A stretch of DNA of 64,000 bases from Aerococcaceae bacterium NML190073 (lineage in GTDB: Bacteria; Bacillota; Bacilli; Lactobacillales; Aerococcaceae), in contig JAMXJH010000001.1 in NCBI GenBank assembly GCA_026131555.1, positions 62,001 to 126,000 on the forward strand, in the 5' to 3' direction. Position numbers and translations under genes: made by a program. Shown here piece after piece: positions 35,857 through 45,762 of this stretch. Numbering within the stretch: position 1 is the first letter of the stretch; each line of letters begins with the position of its first letter. The notes beneath the pieces were generated by a model. It was not told the origin of the DNA. It searched no databases and saw nothing but the letters and a program-made list of their open reading frames with translations.

Positions 35857-36693
35857 TTATAACTTGACAATCGGAATCCAAAGTTCCATCTCATAATCCG
35901 AACTAGACATATCACCTTCTCGATACACCTCCATATCTGGCGCACCTGAATGACGATAATTATTTTCCGGTAAAAATACTTCCATTGCATACTTCCATCC
36001 TTCGTGGATACATTCTGGAACTGCTCCTTTCAATGATAGAATTGCGTATTCTGCTTCGTCAACTTCCAAAATATCTAATCCCATTTCTCTTGCTTTTGAT
36101 GTATCGGTCACATCATAGCAAGCCATATAATTAATGTTCTTCGAATTTTTAACATCATAACATATACCGTAACTTTGACCCGTACCTAAGCTTTCGAGCG
36201 TATCATGACTGAACTGGGCGAACAACTTATCCCAGGCATCAGGACAAGAAGATGCTTCGATATTCTCCAACTTTATCCCAGCAACCTTAAAGTTAGCTTT
36301 TGTTTGAATTTTAATTTTCATATTTTTTCCTCCTTTTATACTAAGCGCGAGTTGTACAGGTGAAACAACCCTATATGCCTCTCCTTTTCTTACCTGTGAA
36401 GGAGTCACTTGATGAAACGCCTTGAACGCATAGGTGAACGAATCGGGTGACTCGTAGCCATAATGCATCGCAATGTCAATAATTTTATCTTCTGTATCCT
36501 TGATGACCGCAGCTGCTTTGGTTAATCTCCTCATTCGGATATACTCTGACAATGTCATATCTGTCATAATCGAAAATAATCTACTAAACATCGCAAACGA
36601 ATAACTAGATATTCGAGCAATCTCCTGTTCATCAATCTCATCTTCCAATACGCTCTCGATATAATGAATCGTCTCATTAAATGATTTAATCAT
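35857..36693 (-). CDS. AraC family regulator with GyrI-like effector-binding domain
   Basis: The 278-residue protein has an N-terminal AraC-type double helix-turn-helix (about 5-108, with FSRLFSIMTDMTLSEYIRMR and ESPDSFTYAFKAFHQVTP). A C-terminal GyrI-like/SOUL-fold small-molecule domain follows (about 125-278, ending YEMELWIPIVKL). This layout is typical of regulators sensing hydrophobic compounds or drugs, such as Rob-like proteins. The start is ATG 36693; a GTG two codons upstream is in frame. Targets are unknown. Base composition is AT-rich like the surrounding patch. Confidence 0.92.
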   Translation of the reverse strand: MIKSFNETIHYIESVLEDEIDEQEIARISSYSFAMFSRLFSIMTDMTLSEYIRMRRLTKAAAVIKDTEDKIIDIAMHYGYESPDSFTYAFKAFHQVTPSQVRKGEAYRVVSPVQLALSIKGGKNMKIKIQTKANFKVAGIKLENIEASSCPDAWDKLFAQFSHDTLESLGTGQSYGICYDVKNSKNINYMACYDVTDTSKAREMGLDILEVDEAEYAILSLKGAVPECIHEGWKYAMEVFLPENNYRHSGAPDMEVYREGDMSSSDYEMELWIPIVKL

Positions 36694-36785
36694 ATTCACC
36701 TCATTTCCTCCTCACACTTTATATTCTATTTGATTTCCAGGAGAAAAACCCTACACTAATGGTACAAAAAGTATCTACTATGATA

Positions 36786-36880
36786 CAGTGCTGTAAATGT
36801 TTCAATAAGCACTCAACGCATAAGTTGGTAAGGCAACATCATACTACTGAATCGGATGCACCAAATTGCACATTGCTGAT
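36786..36880 (-). pseudogene. Decayed partial copy of the rlmH 3' end
   Basis: Positions 36805-36880 match the C-terminal coding part of rlmH (about 37157-37232) at 55 of 75 ungapped positions counted by hand. On the minus strand, LPHQLMR of RlmH corresponds to LPYQLMR here, followed at once by a stop codon. Weaker similarity extends to about 36786. There is no intact frame, so it is a remnant of a duplication. Confidence 0.72.
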
Positions 36881-37017
36881 ATTTCCTTTGTAGGAGAAGG
36901 AGGACAATGTTCGAAGTACAAAGGGTTACTTTTATAAACTTCTAATATCATGGGGATATCTGTTTCGACTAATGTCCTCACTTTAAATTTAGTTGATAGT
37001 TTTTCGAAATTAATCAT
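36844..37017 (-). pseudogene. Truncated GNAT acetyltransferase, N-terminal 57 codons
   Basis: ATG 37017 has a strong GAGGAG site and opens MINFEKLSTKFKVRTLV, continuing ILEVYKSNPLYFEHCPP. This looks like the first two strands and helix of a GNAT-family N-acetyltransferase. The frame stops after 57 codons, where full proteins have about 170, exactly where similarity to rlmH begins. The acetyl-CoA-binding part is missing. It looks like a gene broken by a duplication or deletion; a genuine small protein is less likely. Confidence 0.65.
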
Positions 37018-37106
37018 CGTACACTCTCCTCAACTTTCAAATTTATCTGCCTTATGTTCGTTTCATTGTGTGGCTTTTTCATTTTTTTGCCCTTTAATTA
37101 AGGTGG

Positions 37107-37586
37107 TTATTTATGATACGCGTGGTTATGGATAATGCGGAAGGCGCGGTAAATTTGTTCAGTGAGTACGAGGCGCATGAGTTGGTGAGGCAACGTAATG
37201 CGACCGAAGCTGATACGCCAATTTGCACGTTGCTTTAAGCGGTCAGCTAAGCCGAGCGAACCGCCGATAATGAAAGAAACCTTGCTTTGACCATAAGTGG
37301 CGTATTGGTCAAGTTGCGCAGCTAGTTCTTCCGACGTCACTAATTTGCCTTCGATTGCCATGACGATGACTTGGCGATCCGGTGCCAGACGCGCCAGAAT
37401 CTTATCCGCTTCCTTATCCAAAACTTGATTGATTTCCGTTTCACTCATCTCTTCCTTGGTCGGCTCGTCCGTTACTTCAATCACATTGACTGTTGCATAC
37501 GACGATAAACGCTTCAAATACTCCTCAATCCCCTGTTTTAAGTATTTCTCCTTTAATTTGCCGACACAGATAATTTCGATATTCAT
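37107..37586 (-). CDS. rlmH: 23S rRNA (pseudouridine(1915)-N(3))-methyltransferase
   Basis: The 159-residue SPOUT enzyme starts [19 protein letters not shown] (ATG 37586 behind GGAGTGAGG). The knot motif is [11 protein letters not shown] and the C-terminus is [20 protein letters not shown] then HNHAYHK, diagnostic of RlmH. It methylates pseudouridine 1915 in helix 69 of 23S rRNA. Full length. A degenerate copy of its 3' end lies 250 bases downstream. Confidence 0.97.
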   Translation of the reverse strand: MNIEIICVGKLKEKYLKQGIEEYLKRLSSYATVNVIEVTDEPTKEEMSETEINQVLDKEADKILARLAPDRQVIVMAIEGKLVTSEELAAQLDQYATYGQSKVSFIIGGSLGLADRLKQRANWRISFGRITLPHQLMRLVLTEQIYRAFRIIHNHAYHK

Positions 37587-37703
37587 AGCCTCACTCCATT
37601 CATTAGCACTATCATAGCATTTTTCGTTTTTTTTGTGTATGATGTAAGATGATAAAAATATTACCCACTCAAAAAATAATCGACAAAACTTAGGAGCATT
37701 ATT

Positions 37704-39080
37704 ATGCAAAAATGGTTCAATTACGCTAACTGGTCTGCCTCGCGCAAACTCTCAACCAGTTTCCTTATTGTTATCTTAATCGGCAGCTTGCTATTGTCGC
37801 TCCCGATTGCTCACCAGCCGGGTGTCCGGACCACTTATCTGGATCACCTGTTTACTTCCGTTTCAATGGTGTGTGTAACCGGACTTTCCGTTATTACCGT
37901 CAGCGATACTTACAATCTATTCGGGCAACTGATTGGTATCTGCCTGATGCAAATCGGCGGATTAGGTTTGATTACACTGATTTCAATCAGCTTTTTCTCA
38001 CTGAAACGTAGAATTTCGCTCAGCAATCATTATACTTTGCAAGAAGCGCTCAATCAGAATTCAACTTCTAATTTGCGCGCCTTTCTATTCGCAGCCTATC
38101 GCATTACCATTCTTACAGAATTGGTCGCAGCTTGCGTCTTGATGACCGATTTCATACCGCGTTACGGCTGGTTTGACGGCATCTTTAACGCCTTTTTCAT
38201 TGCGGTATCGGCTTTCTGTAATGCCGGCTTTGATAATTTAGGCGCGTCTAGCTTGCAACAGTTTGCGCTCAATCCGACGATTAACTTCACAATCGCAACG
38301 CTCATTATTCTCGGTGGTATCGGCTTCCCTGTCTGGATTAACCTCTGCGACACGGCAAAAAAATTCGCTACCGCCAAGCCGCGTCACTTACACCTAGCCA
38401 GTCGCCAACTGACAAGCCATACCCGCCTTGTGCTCATGGTTTCCGCTCTCTTGCTTGTATCGGGAACCTTATTGACATGGTTATCGGAAATGAACAATCC
38501 GCAAACGATTGGCTCATTCAATTTCTGGCAACAAGGAATGGCAAGCTTTTTCCAAACGGTGACGATGCGGACAGCAGGCTTTTCCACCTTGAATTATGAA
38601 TTGACGACACCGTTTACGAATTTGATGTATATGCTACATATGTTTATCGGCGGAGCTCCGGGCGGAACGGCAGGCGGTATCAAAGTGACAACTGCCGCCA
38701 TTATGTTTCTCGTGTTTCGTTCTGAATTGAGCGGTTACACACATACTGTGTTCCATTTCCGCTCCATTCCCGCCAAATTAGTTAAGCAAGCCTTAACCAT
38801 TATCTTGTTCTTCTTTACTTTGATGATTACCGGCTATGCTTTACTCTTGTTCACACAGCCGCACCTCGAATCATTTGCTTTACTTTTTGAAACGGTAAGT
38901 GCTATCGCGACGGTCGGCGTCTCAATGAATTTAACACCGGAATTGACAACGGTCGGCAGAATCATTGTCATGTGCCTAATGTTTATCGGCAGAGTCGGAC
39001 CATTCACCGTCTTCCTCAGCCTTTTACAAAAAGAACACAAATCCATTCAGTACGCTGATACTGAAATACTCATCGGATAG
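37704..39080 (+). CDS. ktrB: KtrB-type potassium uptake channel subunit
   Basis: The 458-residue membrane protein has four M1-P-M2 repeats of the TrkH/KtrB superfamily. The four selectivity loops are visible as VTGLS, CNAGFDN, RTAGFST and TVGVSM. It imports potassium, with Na+ dependence in characterised systems. The gatekeeper loop region contains [12 protein letters not shown]. ktrA follows after 17 bases, making a two-gene operon. ATG with a GGAG site. Confidence 0.94.
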   Translation: MQKWFNYANWSASRKLSTSFLIVILIGSLLLSLPIAHQPGVRTTYLDHLFTSVSMVCVTGLSVITVSDTYNLFGQLIGICLMQIGGLGLITLISISFFSLKRRISLSNHYTLQEALNQNSTSNLRAFLFAAYRITILTELVAACVLMTDFIPRYGWFDGIFNAFFIAVSAFCNAGFDNLGASSLQQFALNPTINFTIATLIILGGIGFPVWINLCDTAKKFATAKPRHLHLASRQLTSHTRLVLMVSALLLVSGTLLTWLSEMNNPQTIGSFNFWQQGMASFFQTVTMRTAGFSTLNYELTTPFTNLMYMLHMFIGGAPGGTAGGIKVTTAAIMFLVFRSELSGYTHTVFHFRSIPAKLVKQALTIILFFFTLMITGYALLLFTQPHLESFALLFETVSAIATVGVSMNLTPELTTVGRIIVMCLMFIGRVGPFTVFLSLLQKEHKSIQYADTEILIG

Positions 39081-39097
39081 AAAGTAGGAATTCTCTC

Positions 39098-39769
39098 ATG
39101 AACACACATACAATTGCAGTACTCGGACTCGGCATCTTCGGGACTACCGTCGCTCGCGAATTGAGCCAATACGACTGCGAAGTCATTGCCGTCGACTTAA
39201 ACGAACACAAAATCCAAAACATCGCCGACCTAGTGACCAAGGCGGCAATCGGTGACATTACGGATTATGACTTCTTAAAAAATATCGGCGTCGAACATTG
39301 CGATTTGGCTATTGTCGCGTCCGGTACACATCTTGAAAGTTCGGTCTTGGCAATCATGCATTGCAAGAAATTAGGCGTTCCACGCATTATCGCCAAGGCA
39401 CGCAGCCATACTTACGAAGAAGTTTTATACGAAATCGGCGCCGATATGGTTATCCGTCCCGAACGTGATTCCGGACGCCGTCTTGCTTCCAAAATCTTAC
39501 GCAATCAAATTGACGAAATTTTGCATTTGGACGCAGAAACAGCAATCGTGGAATTCACCGCGCCGAAAGATTGGGTTGGCAAGACGGTCCAAGAACTCGA
39601 CTTACGTCGCAAATACGAACTGAACTTAATCGGCACACGTTCAGAAAAAGGCGAACCGCTCAACCACTCAATCGGCATCAACGAACCGATTGCCGCCGAT
39701 ACAATCTTGGTTGCTATCGCCAAATCAAATGTCTTCGAGAAATTCGATTACTTGGGGCACTTCAATTAA
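39098..39769 (+). CDS. ktrA: KtrA/TrkA-type regulatory RCK subunit
   Basis: The 223-residue cytosolic protein has an N-terminal RCK Rossmann domain (VLGLGIFGTTVAREL, acidic strand end AVDLNE) binding ATP/ADP, and an RCK_C domain (about 135-223). Octameric rings of this subunit gate KtrB; in Firmicutes the RCK_C domain is a known c-di-AMP target. It is cotranscribed with ktrB and followed by a terminator. NrnA, encoded 2.8 kb away, can degrade the c-di-AMP product pApA, but any link is only contextual. Confidence 0.94.
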   Translation: MNTHTIAVLGLGIFGTTVARELSQYDCEVIAVDLNEHKIQNIADLVTKAAIGDITDYDFLKNIGVEHCDLAIVASGTHLESSVLAIMHCKKLGVPRIIAKARSHTYEEVLYEIGADMVIRPERDSGRRLASKILRNQIDEILHLDAETAIVEFTAPKDWVGKTVQELDLRRKYELNLIGTRSEKGEPLNHSIGINEPIAADTILVAIAKSNVFEKFDYLGHFN

Positions 39770-39788
39770 ACTATATTATTCAAACCAA

Positions 39789-39826
39789 AAAGGGAAGTAT
39801 TCGCTTAATCGCCGATACTTCCCTAA
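39789..39826. terminator. Terminator between ktrA and the serine hydrolase gene
   Basis: AGGGAAGTATTCG pairs with CGCCGATACTTCCCT (one bulge) between convergent genes. Confidence 0.8.
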
Positions 39827-39842
39827 AATTATGTGTCCGATT

Positions 39843-40850
39843 CTATTTCACAAACAGTTGATACACTGCTTGACCAAATTGTTGCAGCGCTTGTTGTTGT
39901 ACACTGTCCTCCCCGTCTTGCGACAAGACTGCCAAAACGAAAGCACCTTTTGGCGTTTCGATAATGGCAACATCGTGGCGGACGCCATATTCGGCAAATT
40001 GCCCCGATTTGCTGTAACCGGTTGTCCCACTCGGTAAGTTCGCTAATAAATTGCTTCGGTCTTGCTGCTGTTTCAGAATCTGCAACATCTCCCGATCCGC
40101 TTGCGGATTCACTAATTGTCGACGGTATAACTTCGCCATTAAATCGCCGACTTCTTTGACGCTAATATAATTGTCCTCTCCCGCTTCGAGCGCTGCCATA
40201 TCGAGCATTTTGCGGGATAAACGTGTCTGAGTATAACCTTGACGAGCGATAAAAGCGTTGACTTTCTCCATACCGAGATAATCAATCAGAATATTGGTAG
40301 CCGTATTGTCGCTCATTACAATCATCTCTTGTGCCAATTCTTGTAAAGTATAGATACTGCCTGCTGGTTTAGTCTGCAAATTACCGGTTCCACCGACGAT
40401 TTCTTCTGCACTCAGTGTGTGACTGTCCGTTAATGCGAGATGACCTTTCGCCGCTTCATCATAGAGTGTCGCCAATATCAACACTTTAATCGTGCTGGCA
40501 GAACGCATTGCGGTATCCCCGATGACTAAAGCTTGCGACTGTTGATGCCTTAAATCTTGGAAATATAAGCTATGCTGCCCTTTTAATTGACCAAAAACTG
40601 ACTCAAACGCCTGACGTACGGGCGCAACATCAAAGGTTTCGGGCTCACTTGACGTTTCCACCTCCGTAGAAGATGCGATACTTTTTTGTATGGATTCAAC
40701 GCTTGATGAGATACTGCGGCTAATGGAATGCGAAGTTACAGGCGGTTCGTCCTTTCTCGGTGCCAAGTATTTCAAGTAAATCACCACACCGAAAGCTAAT
40801 ACCAGACTCGCCAACACCAATAATACGCCTGCTTGCCAATGACGTTTCAT
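39843..40850 (-). CDS. Exported class A beta-lactamase-like serine hydrolase
   Basis: The 335-residue protein has an N-terminal membrane anchor or signal (about 6-27) and a Ser-rich linker (about 38-70), then a beta-lactamase2-type domain. Catalytic motifs are SASTIK (SxxK), MSDNTA (SDN) and YSKSGQ (KSG in place of KTG). Such proteins may be beta-lactamases or wall-related esterases/peptidases; resistance cannot be concluded from sequence. The start is ATG 40850 behind GAGGAGG. It overlaps no neighbour and follows the ASCH gene by 13 bases, so the two are probably one unit. Confidence 0.88.
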   Translation of the reverse strand: MKRHWQAGVLLVLASLVLAFGVVIYLKYLAPRKDEPPVTSHSISRSISSSVESIQKSIASSTEVETSSEPETFDVAPVRQAFESVFGQLKGQHSLYFQDLRHQQSQALVIGDTAMRSASTIKVLILATLYDEAAKGHLALTDSHTLSAEEIVGGTGNLQTKPAGSIYTLQELAQEMIVMSDNTATNILIDYLGMEKVNAFIARQGYTQTRLSRKMLDMAALEAGEDNYISVKEVGDLMAKLYRRQLVNPQADREMLQILKQQQDRSNLLANLPSGTTGYSKSGQFAEYGVRHDVAIIETPKGAFVLAVLSQDGEDSVQQQALQQFGQAVYQLFVK

Positions 40851-40863
40851 CTCAATCCCTCCT

Positions 40864-41310
40864 CTATTGCGCTTGGTAAACCACCTCGAACACTTCGCAA
40901 ACAACACGCATATCCGATGCGAACACCAAGCCGACCGCTGCCAATTCCTCCCGCCAAAAAAGTTCGTGCACCTGATGCCAATAGGCTAAAGTGCGGTTAC
41001 CTTCTCCCTCGCGGTAAGCATGGTCAGCCGTTACTTCATTAAAGCGTACCACATCTACCGCTATCGTGCGAACAATACACTGTGCCTCATCTTGTCCGTT
41101 CAACACAATCGCATAATCCCCCACTTGTGGTAAAGGCGCATTCTCCAACACATATAAATCATAAGCTGAAGCTGTTGCCGTCTTAATTCCTTTACATACA
41201 AGTTCGGCTAATTCATCTGCCAATACACCAAATTGAAAAGCCGGCGGACATTCCGTAGCATCTTGCCCACTCATCCGACAATATTGTTGCCATAAAGTTG
41301 TTGCTTTCAT
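40864..41310 (-). CDS. ASCH domain protein
   Basis: The 148-residue protein fits the ASCH family (PUA-like fold): FGVLADELAELVCKGIKTATAS, then PLPQVGDYAIVLNGQDEAQC and EGEGNRTLAYWHQVHELFW. The family binds RNA or nucleotides, and some members hydrolyse N4-acetylcytidine. The specific role is unknown. The start is ATG 41310 after GAAAGGAG. It precedes the serine hydrolase gene on the same strand. Confidence 0.9.
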   Translation of the reverse strand: MKATTLWQQYCRMSGQDATECPPAFQFGVLADELAELVCKGIKTATASAYDLYVLENAPLPQVGDYAIVLNGQDEAQCIVRTIAVDVVRFNEVTADHAYREGEGNRTLAYWHQVHELFWREELAAVGLVFASDMRVVCEVFEVVYQAQ

Positions 41311-41387
41311 GCGATTACTCCTTTCGGTATTGATCAAGAATATTTCGGTCAATAGCGCTTAGTTTGACCATTCTTCTCTCTATTAAA

Positions 41388-41420
41388 TCCCCCTCAGTAG
41401 CAGAACAACTGAGGGGGATG
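41388..41420 (-). terminator. Hairpin downstream of rlmN
   Basis: ATCCCCCTCAGT pairs with ACTGAGGGGGAT around a 9-base loop, just beyond the rlmN stop. The T-tract is short. Confidence 0.75.
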
Positions 41421-41424
41421 TTGC

Positions 41425-42549
41425 TTATTGATTGCTTTCACTTCGTTTGCGACGTTCGCGCTTCAACTGACTGGAACGTAATTGTCCGCAAGCCGCTTCA
41501 ATGTCATGTCCAAATTCTTTACGGACAACACAATTGATGTGATGTTTCTTCAACACATCGTAGAATGCTACGACACGCTCCTTTGTACTGCGTTCATATT
41601 GGTCATGTTCACGTACTTTATTATAAGGAATTAAGTTGACATACGATAATTTCTTCTTATCTTTCAAGAGTTGCGCTAATTGTTGCGCTTGTTCTACAGA
41701 GTCATTCACTTCGTTGAGCATGATATATTCGAACGTTACACGGCGATTTGTTTTGCGGATATATTCATCAATCGCTGCCATTACAACCTCGATCGGATAT
41801 TGGCGATTAATACGCATAATGCGTGAACGCGTATCATTATCGGGCGCATGTAAAGATAATGCCAAATTAACTTGCAAACCTTCGTCAGCAAATTCGAGAA
41901 TTTTCGGTGCTAAACCGCTCGTTGACACCGTAATATGACGCGCACCGATGCCGAGACCTTTATCCGAATTAACAACGCGTAGAAACTTCATCACATTGTC
42001 ATAATTATCGAACGGTTCTCCAATTCCCATCACTACAATATGACTGACGCGTTCCCCTTGACCAAGCGCATCCAAGGCACGTTGCACATGCAATACTTGG
42101 GCAACGATTTCGCCGGCGACCAAATCGCGTTGCTTGGCAATAATACCACTCGCACAAAATGTGCAGCCGATATTGCAACCAACCTGTGTGGTAACGCAAA
42201 TGGATAATCCGTATTCTTGAGGCATTAGGACAGTTTCAATCAACAAGCCGTCTTTCAATTCAAATAGAAATTTACGCGTGCCGTCTACAGATTGTTGCTT
42301 AACCTTTTCCGTTAAGGTTGGGAATACGAAATACTCCTCCAATTGTTCAATCAATTCTTTCGATAAATTACTCATTTCTCGGAAGCTGGTGACGCGTTTG
42401 CGATAGAGCCAATCCCATAATTGCCCGGCTCTAAATTTCTTATGCCCTCGTTCTTCGAACCACGCCTCCAATTCACTTAAAGGATAGCTGTAAATCAATG
42501 GTTGTGTATCGAGTTCGTATTTAGGGCGCGTGATTTTTTTAATTGCCAT
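41425..42549 (-). CDS. rlmN: Dual-specificity rRNA/tRNA adenine C2-methyltransferase RlmN
   Basis: The 374-residue radical SAM protein has the [11 protein letters not shown] cluster motif (CxxxCxxC), [15 protein letters not shown] and a C-terminal cysteine (ACGQL) used in catalysis. It methylates A2503 of 23S rRNA and A37 of some tRNAs. ATG 42549 is chosen; the ATG at 42564 overlaps the GAGGAG ribosome site. The start lies within the last 11 bases of nrnA, so the two are coupled. Confidence 0.96.
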   Translation of the reverse strand: MAIKKITRPKYELDTQPLIYSYPLSELEAWFEERGHKKFRAGQLWDWLYRKRVTSFREMSNLSKELIEQLEEYFVFPTLTEKVKQQSVDGTRKFLFELKDGLLIETVLMPQEYGLSICVTTQVGCNIGCTFCASGIIAKQRDLVAGEIVAQVLHVQRALDALGQGERVSHIVVMGIGEPFDNYDNVMKFLRVVNSDKGLGIGARHITVSTSGLAPKILEFADEGLQVNLALSLHAPDNDTRSRIMRINRQYPIEVVMAAIDEYIRKTNRRVTFEYIMLNEVNDSVEQAQQLAQLLKDKKKLSYVNLIPYNKVREHDQYERSTKERVVAFYDVLKKHHINCVVRKEFGHDIEAACGQLRSSQLKRERRKRSESNQ

Positions 42550-43531
42550 ATAATCTCTCCTCATTGCGATAAGCGATTGCCAATTCGCTCAATTCCTCTA
42601 CGATAGCTTGCACTTCTTCTAAACTGTAGGCATTCGCCCCACTTGCCATCGGGTGCCCGCCGCCATGATGTTTGGCTGCCACTTCATTGATAACGGGACC
42701 TTTCGAGCGAATGCGACATCGGTAAAAAGGTGTTTCGCCCGCTTGTTCGACAAACGTAACCCAAGCGAGTACGCCCTCTATTTCGCCGGGCAAACCAACA
42801 ACACTATTCGTTTGCTCTTCGGTCATCCCGTATTGTTCAATTAAGTCTTGCGTAATGATTAAATGCGCAACGCCGACGTCATTGATTGTGAGTTGGTCGA
42901 AGAAATATCCTTGAAACTTCGCTTCTGCCATTGTCTTGATTCGCAACTGATCGTTCACTTGATACGGTGCAAAGTCAAACGGCATCAGAAACGCCATCGC
43001 CTCAAAAGTTGTTTGTGTGACATTATTGAATAGAAACCGCCCTGTATCACCGACTACCCCGGCATACAGCAAGCGAGCGGCTTCGGTGGTCATCGGCAAG
43101 CGTTCACCCAAATAACGGCTGAGTTCGATAATGATTTCGCTACACGAACTCGCTTGCGTGTGGACGAGTTGGACTTCGCCGTAAGCGTCAACGTCAGGAT
43201 GGTGGTCGATTTTTGCCAGATGAGTGCCGCGTTGGTAGTGTTCACCGTCAATACGTGGTTGGTTCGCCGTGTCGCAAATAATTACCAAGGCTTGCGCGTA
43301 ATCATCGGCACTGACCTTGTCCATCTCACCGAGCCACTTCAAACCTGCTGATGTTGTGCCGGCTGCCAATACGCGTTTACTCGGAAAGCGGTGGCGCAAC
43401 AATGCCTTCAATCCTAATTGCGAGCCGATTGCGTCAGGGTCAGGGCGAACATGCCGATGCACAATAATCGTGTCTGTCTGCTCAATCAATCGGTATAAAT
43501 GCGCCACTTGTTCGGAAATTAAATATGTCAT
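42539..43531 (-). CDS. nrnA: DHH-family oligoribonuclease/pAp phosphatase, NrnA-like
   Basis: The 330-residue cytosolic phosphoesterase has the DHH motifs [23 protein letters not shown] and KIDHHPD, and a DHHA1 domain with [13 protein letters not shown]. NrnA-like enzymes degrade 2- to 5-nt RNAs and pAp; related DhhP proteins cleave c-di-AMP or pApA. The start is ATG 43531 behind AGGGATGAAGG. It lies 16 bases after ytoI and overlaps rlmN. Confidence 0.93.
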   Translation of the reverse strand: MTYLISEQVAHLYRLIEQTDTIIVHRHVRPDPDAIGSQLGLKALLRHRFPSKRVLAAGTTSAGLKWLGEMDKVSADDYAQALVIICDTANQPRIDGEHYQRGTHLAKIDHHPDVDAYGEVQLVHTQASSCSEIIIELSRYLGERLPMTTEAARLLYAGVVGDTGRFLFNNVTQTTFEAMAFLMPFDFAPYQVNDQLRIKTMAEAKFQGYFFDQLTINDVGVAHLIITQDLIEQYGMTEEQTNSVVGLPGEIEGVLAWVTFVEQAGETPFYRCRIRSKGPVINEVAAKHHGGGHPMASGANAYSLEEVQAIVEELSELAIAYRNEERLYGN

Positions 43532-43547
43532 GCCTTCATCCCTTTCG

Positions 43548-44861
43548 CTATGTACGTTCAATAATTTGACTGGTTACAATCGCTCTAGCTGCAAGTGTGT
43601 TCTCATGATAAACATCCACTTGCGTCAACGCCGCCTTACGATTGTAATGGAACACATCGGCATGAAACTGAATTTCATTGCCAATCTGAATCAAATTGAA
43701 GTAATGCAAATCAATCTTCTCAATGACACTGTTCAGTTTGGTTGTTGCCAATACTTGGCGATAAGCAATGTTCGCAATAAATTCACTCAATACACCGTAA
43801 GAAATTGTTCCGAAATTGTTAATCATCTGCGGTTGCACGACTGAACGGAATTGGTATTTCTGATCGGGGTTCGTGTATTCTGCTAAATGCGCCATCATAT
43901 CATCTTCAAATGTATTCACCATTTGCGGTTGTTGTTGCACCAACTGGATTGCTTTGGAAACTTCTTGGCGCGTCACCATACCGATAAGTTGCAAATTATC
44001 TTCAACAACCGGAATCATCTCCAAGTCTTCCCATATCATTTTGTGTGAAACACTGGCGATACTCATATGAGTCTTCACCGTCACCGGGTCTTTCGTCATC
44101 ACCCGTTCAATCGGCAACTTATCTTGTTTGCCGGCAATATCCGTGGCGGCAACAACCCCGATTAAGCGATTATTGTGACAAACCGGGAAGCGATGCAAGC
44201 CTGTCTGCGTTACCAGACGTTGGTAATCTTCAATCGTATCCTCCAATGTCAAAATCGGTGTCTGATCGATTGACGTATAAATATCTTGAATCGTCATAAT
44301 CTCGTTCTTAATCAAGTAATCGGTCATCGAACGGTTAATGACTGTCGCCACTGTAAACGTATCAAATGTCGTCGAAATAACCGGCAAGGAACGCTCATTC
44401 GCTAAGTCAATGACGCGCTGACTCGCATGGAATCCCCCCGTAATCAGCACTGCCACATCATGTTCCAAAGCGTGCAACTGAATTTCTTCACGGTTGCCGA
44501 CAATCATTAACGAGTCGGAAGTAAAGTAACGAACCATTGCTTCTTTCGTCATCGCTCCGATAATGAACTTCGACAAATGCCGTTCTAAACCGGCTTCTCC
44601 TCCCAAGACATTCCCCTCAATAATGCGGACAACTTCCTTAAATGTCAACATGTCGAAAGAGTACTTCGTCTTTTTCTCAATTCGAATTGTGCCGACCCGT
44701 TCAATCGTTGACACAATCCCCAACATTTCTGCATCCTTAATGGCACGATACGCCGTCCCTTCACTCATACGCAATTGCTTGGCGATACCGCGCACCGAAA
44801 TCCGCTCGCCAATCGGGAGCGATTCGATGTGTTGAATAATTAAATCATGTTTCGTTGCCAT
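43548..44861 (-). CDS. ytoI: YtoI-like regulator: winged helix, DRTGG, two CBS, HotDog domains
   Basis: The 437-residue protein has an N-terminal winged-helix region (about 1-65, RISVRGIAKQLRMSEGTAYR), a DRTGG domain (about 75-185) and paired CBS domains (about 190-305). A C-terminal HotDog thioesterase-like domain follows (about 320-437). This is the layout of Bacillus YtoI. CBS pairs usually bind adenine nucleotides and HotDog folds bind acyl-CoA, so a metabolite-sensing regulator is probable; no target is known. ATG with an AGGAAAGG site. It heads the ytoI-nrnA-rlmN run. Confidence 0.92.
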   Translation of the reverse strand: MATKHDLIIQHIESLPIGERISVRGIAKQLRMSEGTAYRAIKDAEMLGIVSTIERVGTIRIEKKTKYSFDMLTFKEVVRIIEGNVLGGEAGLERHLSKFIIGAMTKEAMVRYFTSDSLMIVGNREEIQLHALEHDVAVLITGGFHASQRVIDLANERSLPVISTTFDTFTVATVINRSMTDYLIKNEIMTIQDIYTSIDQTPILTLEDTIEDYQRLVTQTGLHRFPVCHNNRLIGVVAATDIAGKQDKLPIERVMTKDPVTVKTHMSIASVSHKMIWEDLEMIPVVEDNLQLIGMVTRQEVSKAIQLVQQQPQMVNTFEDDMMAHLAEYTNPDQKYQFRSVVQPQMINNFGTISYGVLSEFIANIAYRQVLATTKLNSVIEKIDLHYFNLIQIGNEIQFHADVFHYNRKAALTQVDVYHENTLAARAIVTSQIIERT

Positions 44862-45630
44862 ACTTACACCTTTCCTTATCTTCTGTTATGGAACAATATA
44901 CGTCACCTATTATAACAGTTTAAGAATTGTATCTCCACCCTCTTGTGAGAAATAATACATTTTACTTTAGCTGTTGTTGTCAATTGTCACTCGGTGATGG
45001 ACAGTTTATCTTTCGATTTCCTTTCTCACTTTCTCAAATTAGACAAATTATTTGCTGCCGACCTAATTCAGTCACTAAAACGGTCTTTTAACTTTCTTAC
45101 TCCTATTTATTAGTTGTAATAATTAGTTTTTAACTTTTTGACTCGGGTTAATTTGTGTAAAAAATGCCGGTCTAACTGTTCGTTCTAGGTATTTTTCTTC
45201 TAAATAAGCTTTTTATTTTTTCGACTTGTCTAGTTTCACAACTGAATTAGGTCTGTTAACAATTTTTTTCTATGTTTTAACTTCTCATTTACCTCCGTTC
45301 AACGTTAGCATGACGTTTTGCTGAATGAAATTAGGTGTGTTGGTAATTTTATCGGCTATTTCCGAAGCGACAATATATCGAACAAATGATTCAACACCTG
45401 TTTGCATCGCTGAAATATACTGAACGATGATTCATTGATGTTATTTCCATTCGAAATAGTCGCTTTGTTAATTGCATGGTGTTTCTGAGGTGTATAGTCT
45501 GCACTCAACCCTCTAAATTTAGCAAATCAGCGATTCGGTATTCTAAATACCTTTCAAAACTACACCAACTGGCAATAGACATAAATTTGATTTTTTCGAC
45601 AAAACACACCTCTCAGCACTAAGCATCAAC
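44862..45630. other. AT-rich 0.77-kb stretch without a convincing gene
   Basis: The stretch has stops in all frames and no frame with a good ribosome site. It contains a 13-base inverted repeat pair, a third related copy of the core near 45336, and three copies of a gttaaaa motif on the minus strand. The first part holds the ytoI promoter region. One 58-codon minus-strand opening (45356-45532) looks faintly protein-like but has no usable start. The region looks like decayed foreign DNA. Confidence 0.6.
45060..45253. repeat. 13-base perfect inverted repeat bounding 168 bp
   Basis: gacctaattcagt (45060-45072) is the exact complement of actgaattaggtc (45241-45253). The interval is AT-rich and contains tttaactt-type repeats. 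This could be a MITE-like remnant. Confidence 0.55.
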
Positions 45631-45684
45631 TTAGTTACCCACAAACACCATGGCATAATAAAAAAACGGGATAATCATCATCAT
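45631..45684 (-). CDS. Possible 17-residue hydrophobic peptide (pheromone or exported peptide candidate)
   Basis: A minus-strand frame encodes MMMIIPFFYYAMVFVGN and stops with TAA. A very strong AGGAGG site ends just upstream; the third ATG (45678) is 7 bases from it, giving a 15-residue peptide. It lies downstream of the exporter gene and its terminator, and near an Rgg-type regulator. Rgg systems often use short hydrophobic peptides. Unlike known SHP precursors it lacks a basic N-terminus. Expression is unproven. Confidence 0.38.
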   Translation of the reverse strand: MMMIIPFFYYAMVFVGN

Positions 45685-45762
45685 TCCTCCTACACAGCCT
45701 ATGATTTTGTAGCTACGAAGATTTCTCTACAAGTAAATGATAAATACTTTAACAGCAATCAA

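Noticed and set aside
36950-37135. 61-codon plus-strand frame downstream of rlmH
   Set aside because: It lies antisense to the better supported truncated acetyltransferase and has no ribosome site.
39843-40850. Acquired antibiotic-resistance beta-lactamase
   Set aside because: The motifs place it in the class A-like serine hydrolase group, but the Ser-rich linker, KSG motif and chromosomal context with no mobile element do not support a resistance call.
45301-45330. Start codon after a GGAGGTAA sequence on the minus strand near 45295
   Set aside because: The frame ATG AGA AGT stops at once, so it encodes nothing useful.
45356-45532. 58-codon minus-strand opening with protein-like text (NKATISNGNNINESSF)
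   Set aside because: Only a TTG with a badly spaced site could start it, and I recognise no family. It may be a decayed gene fragment but cannot be supported.
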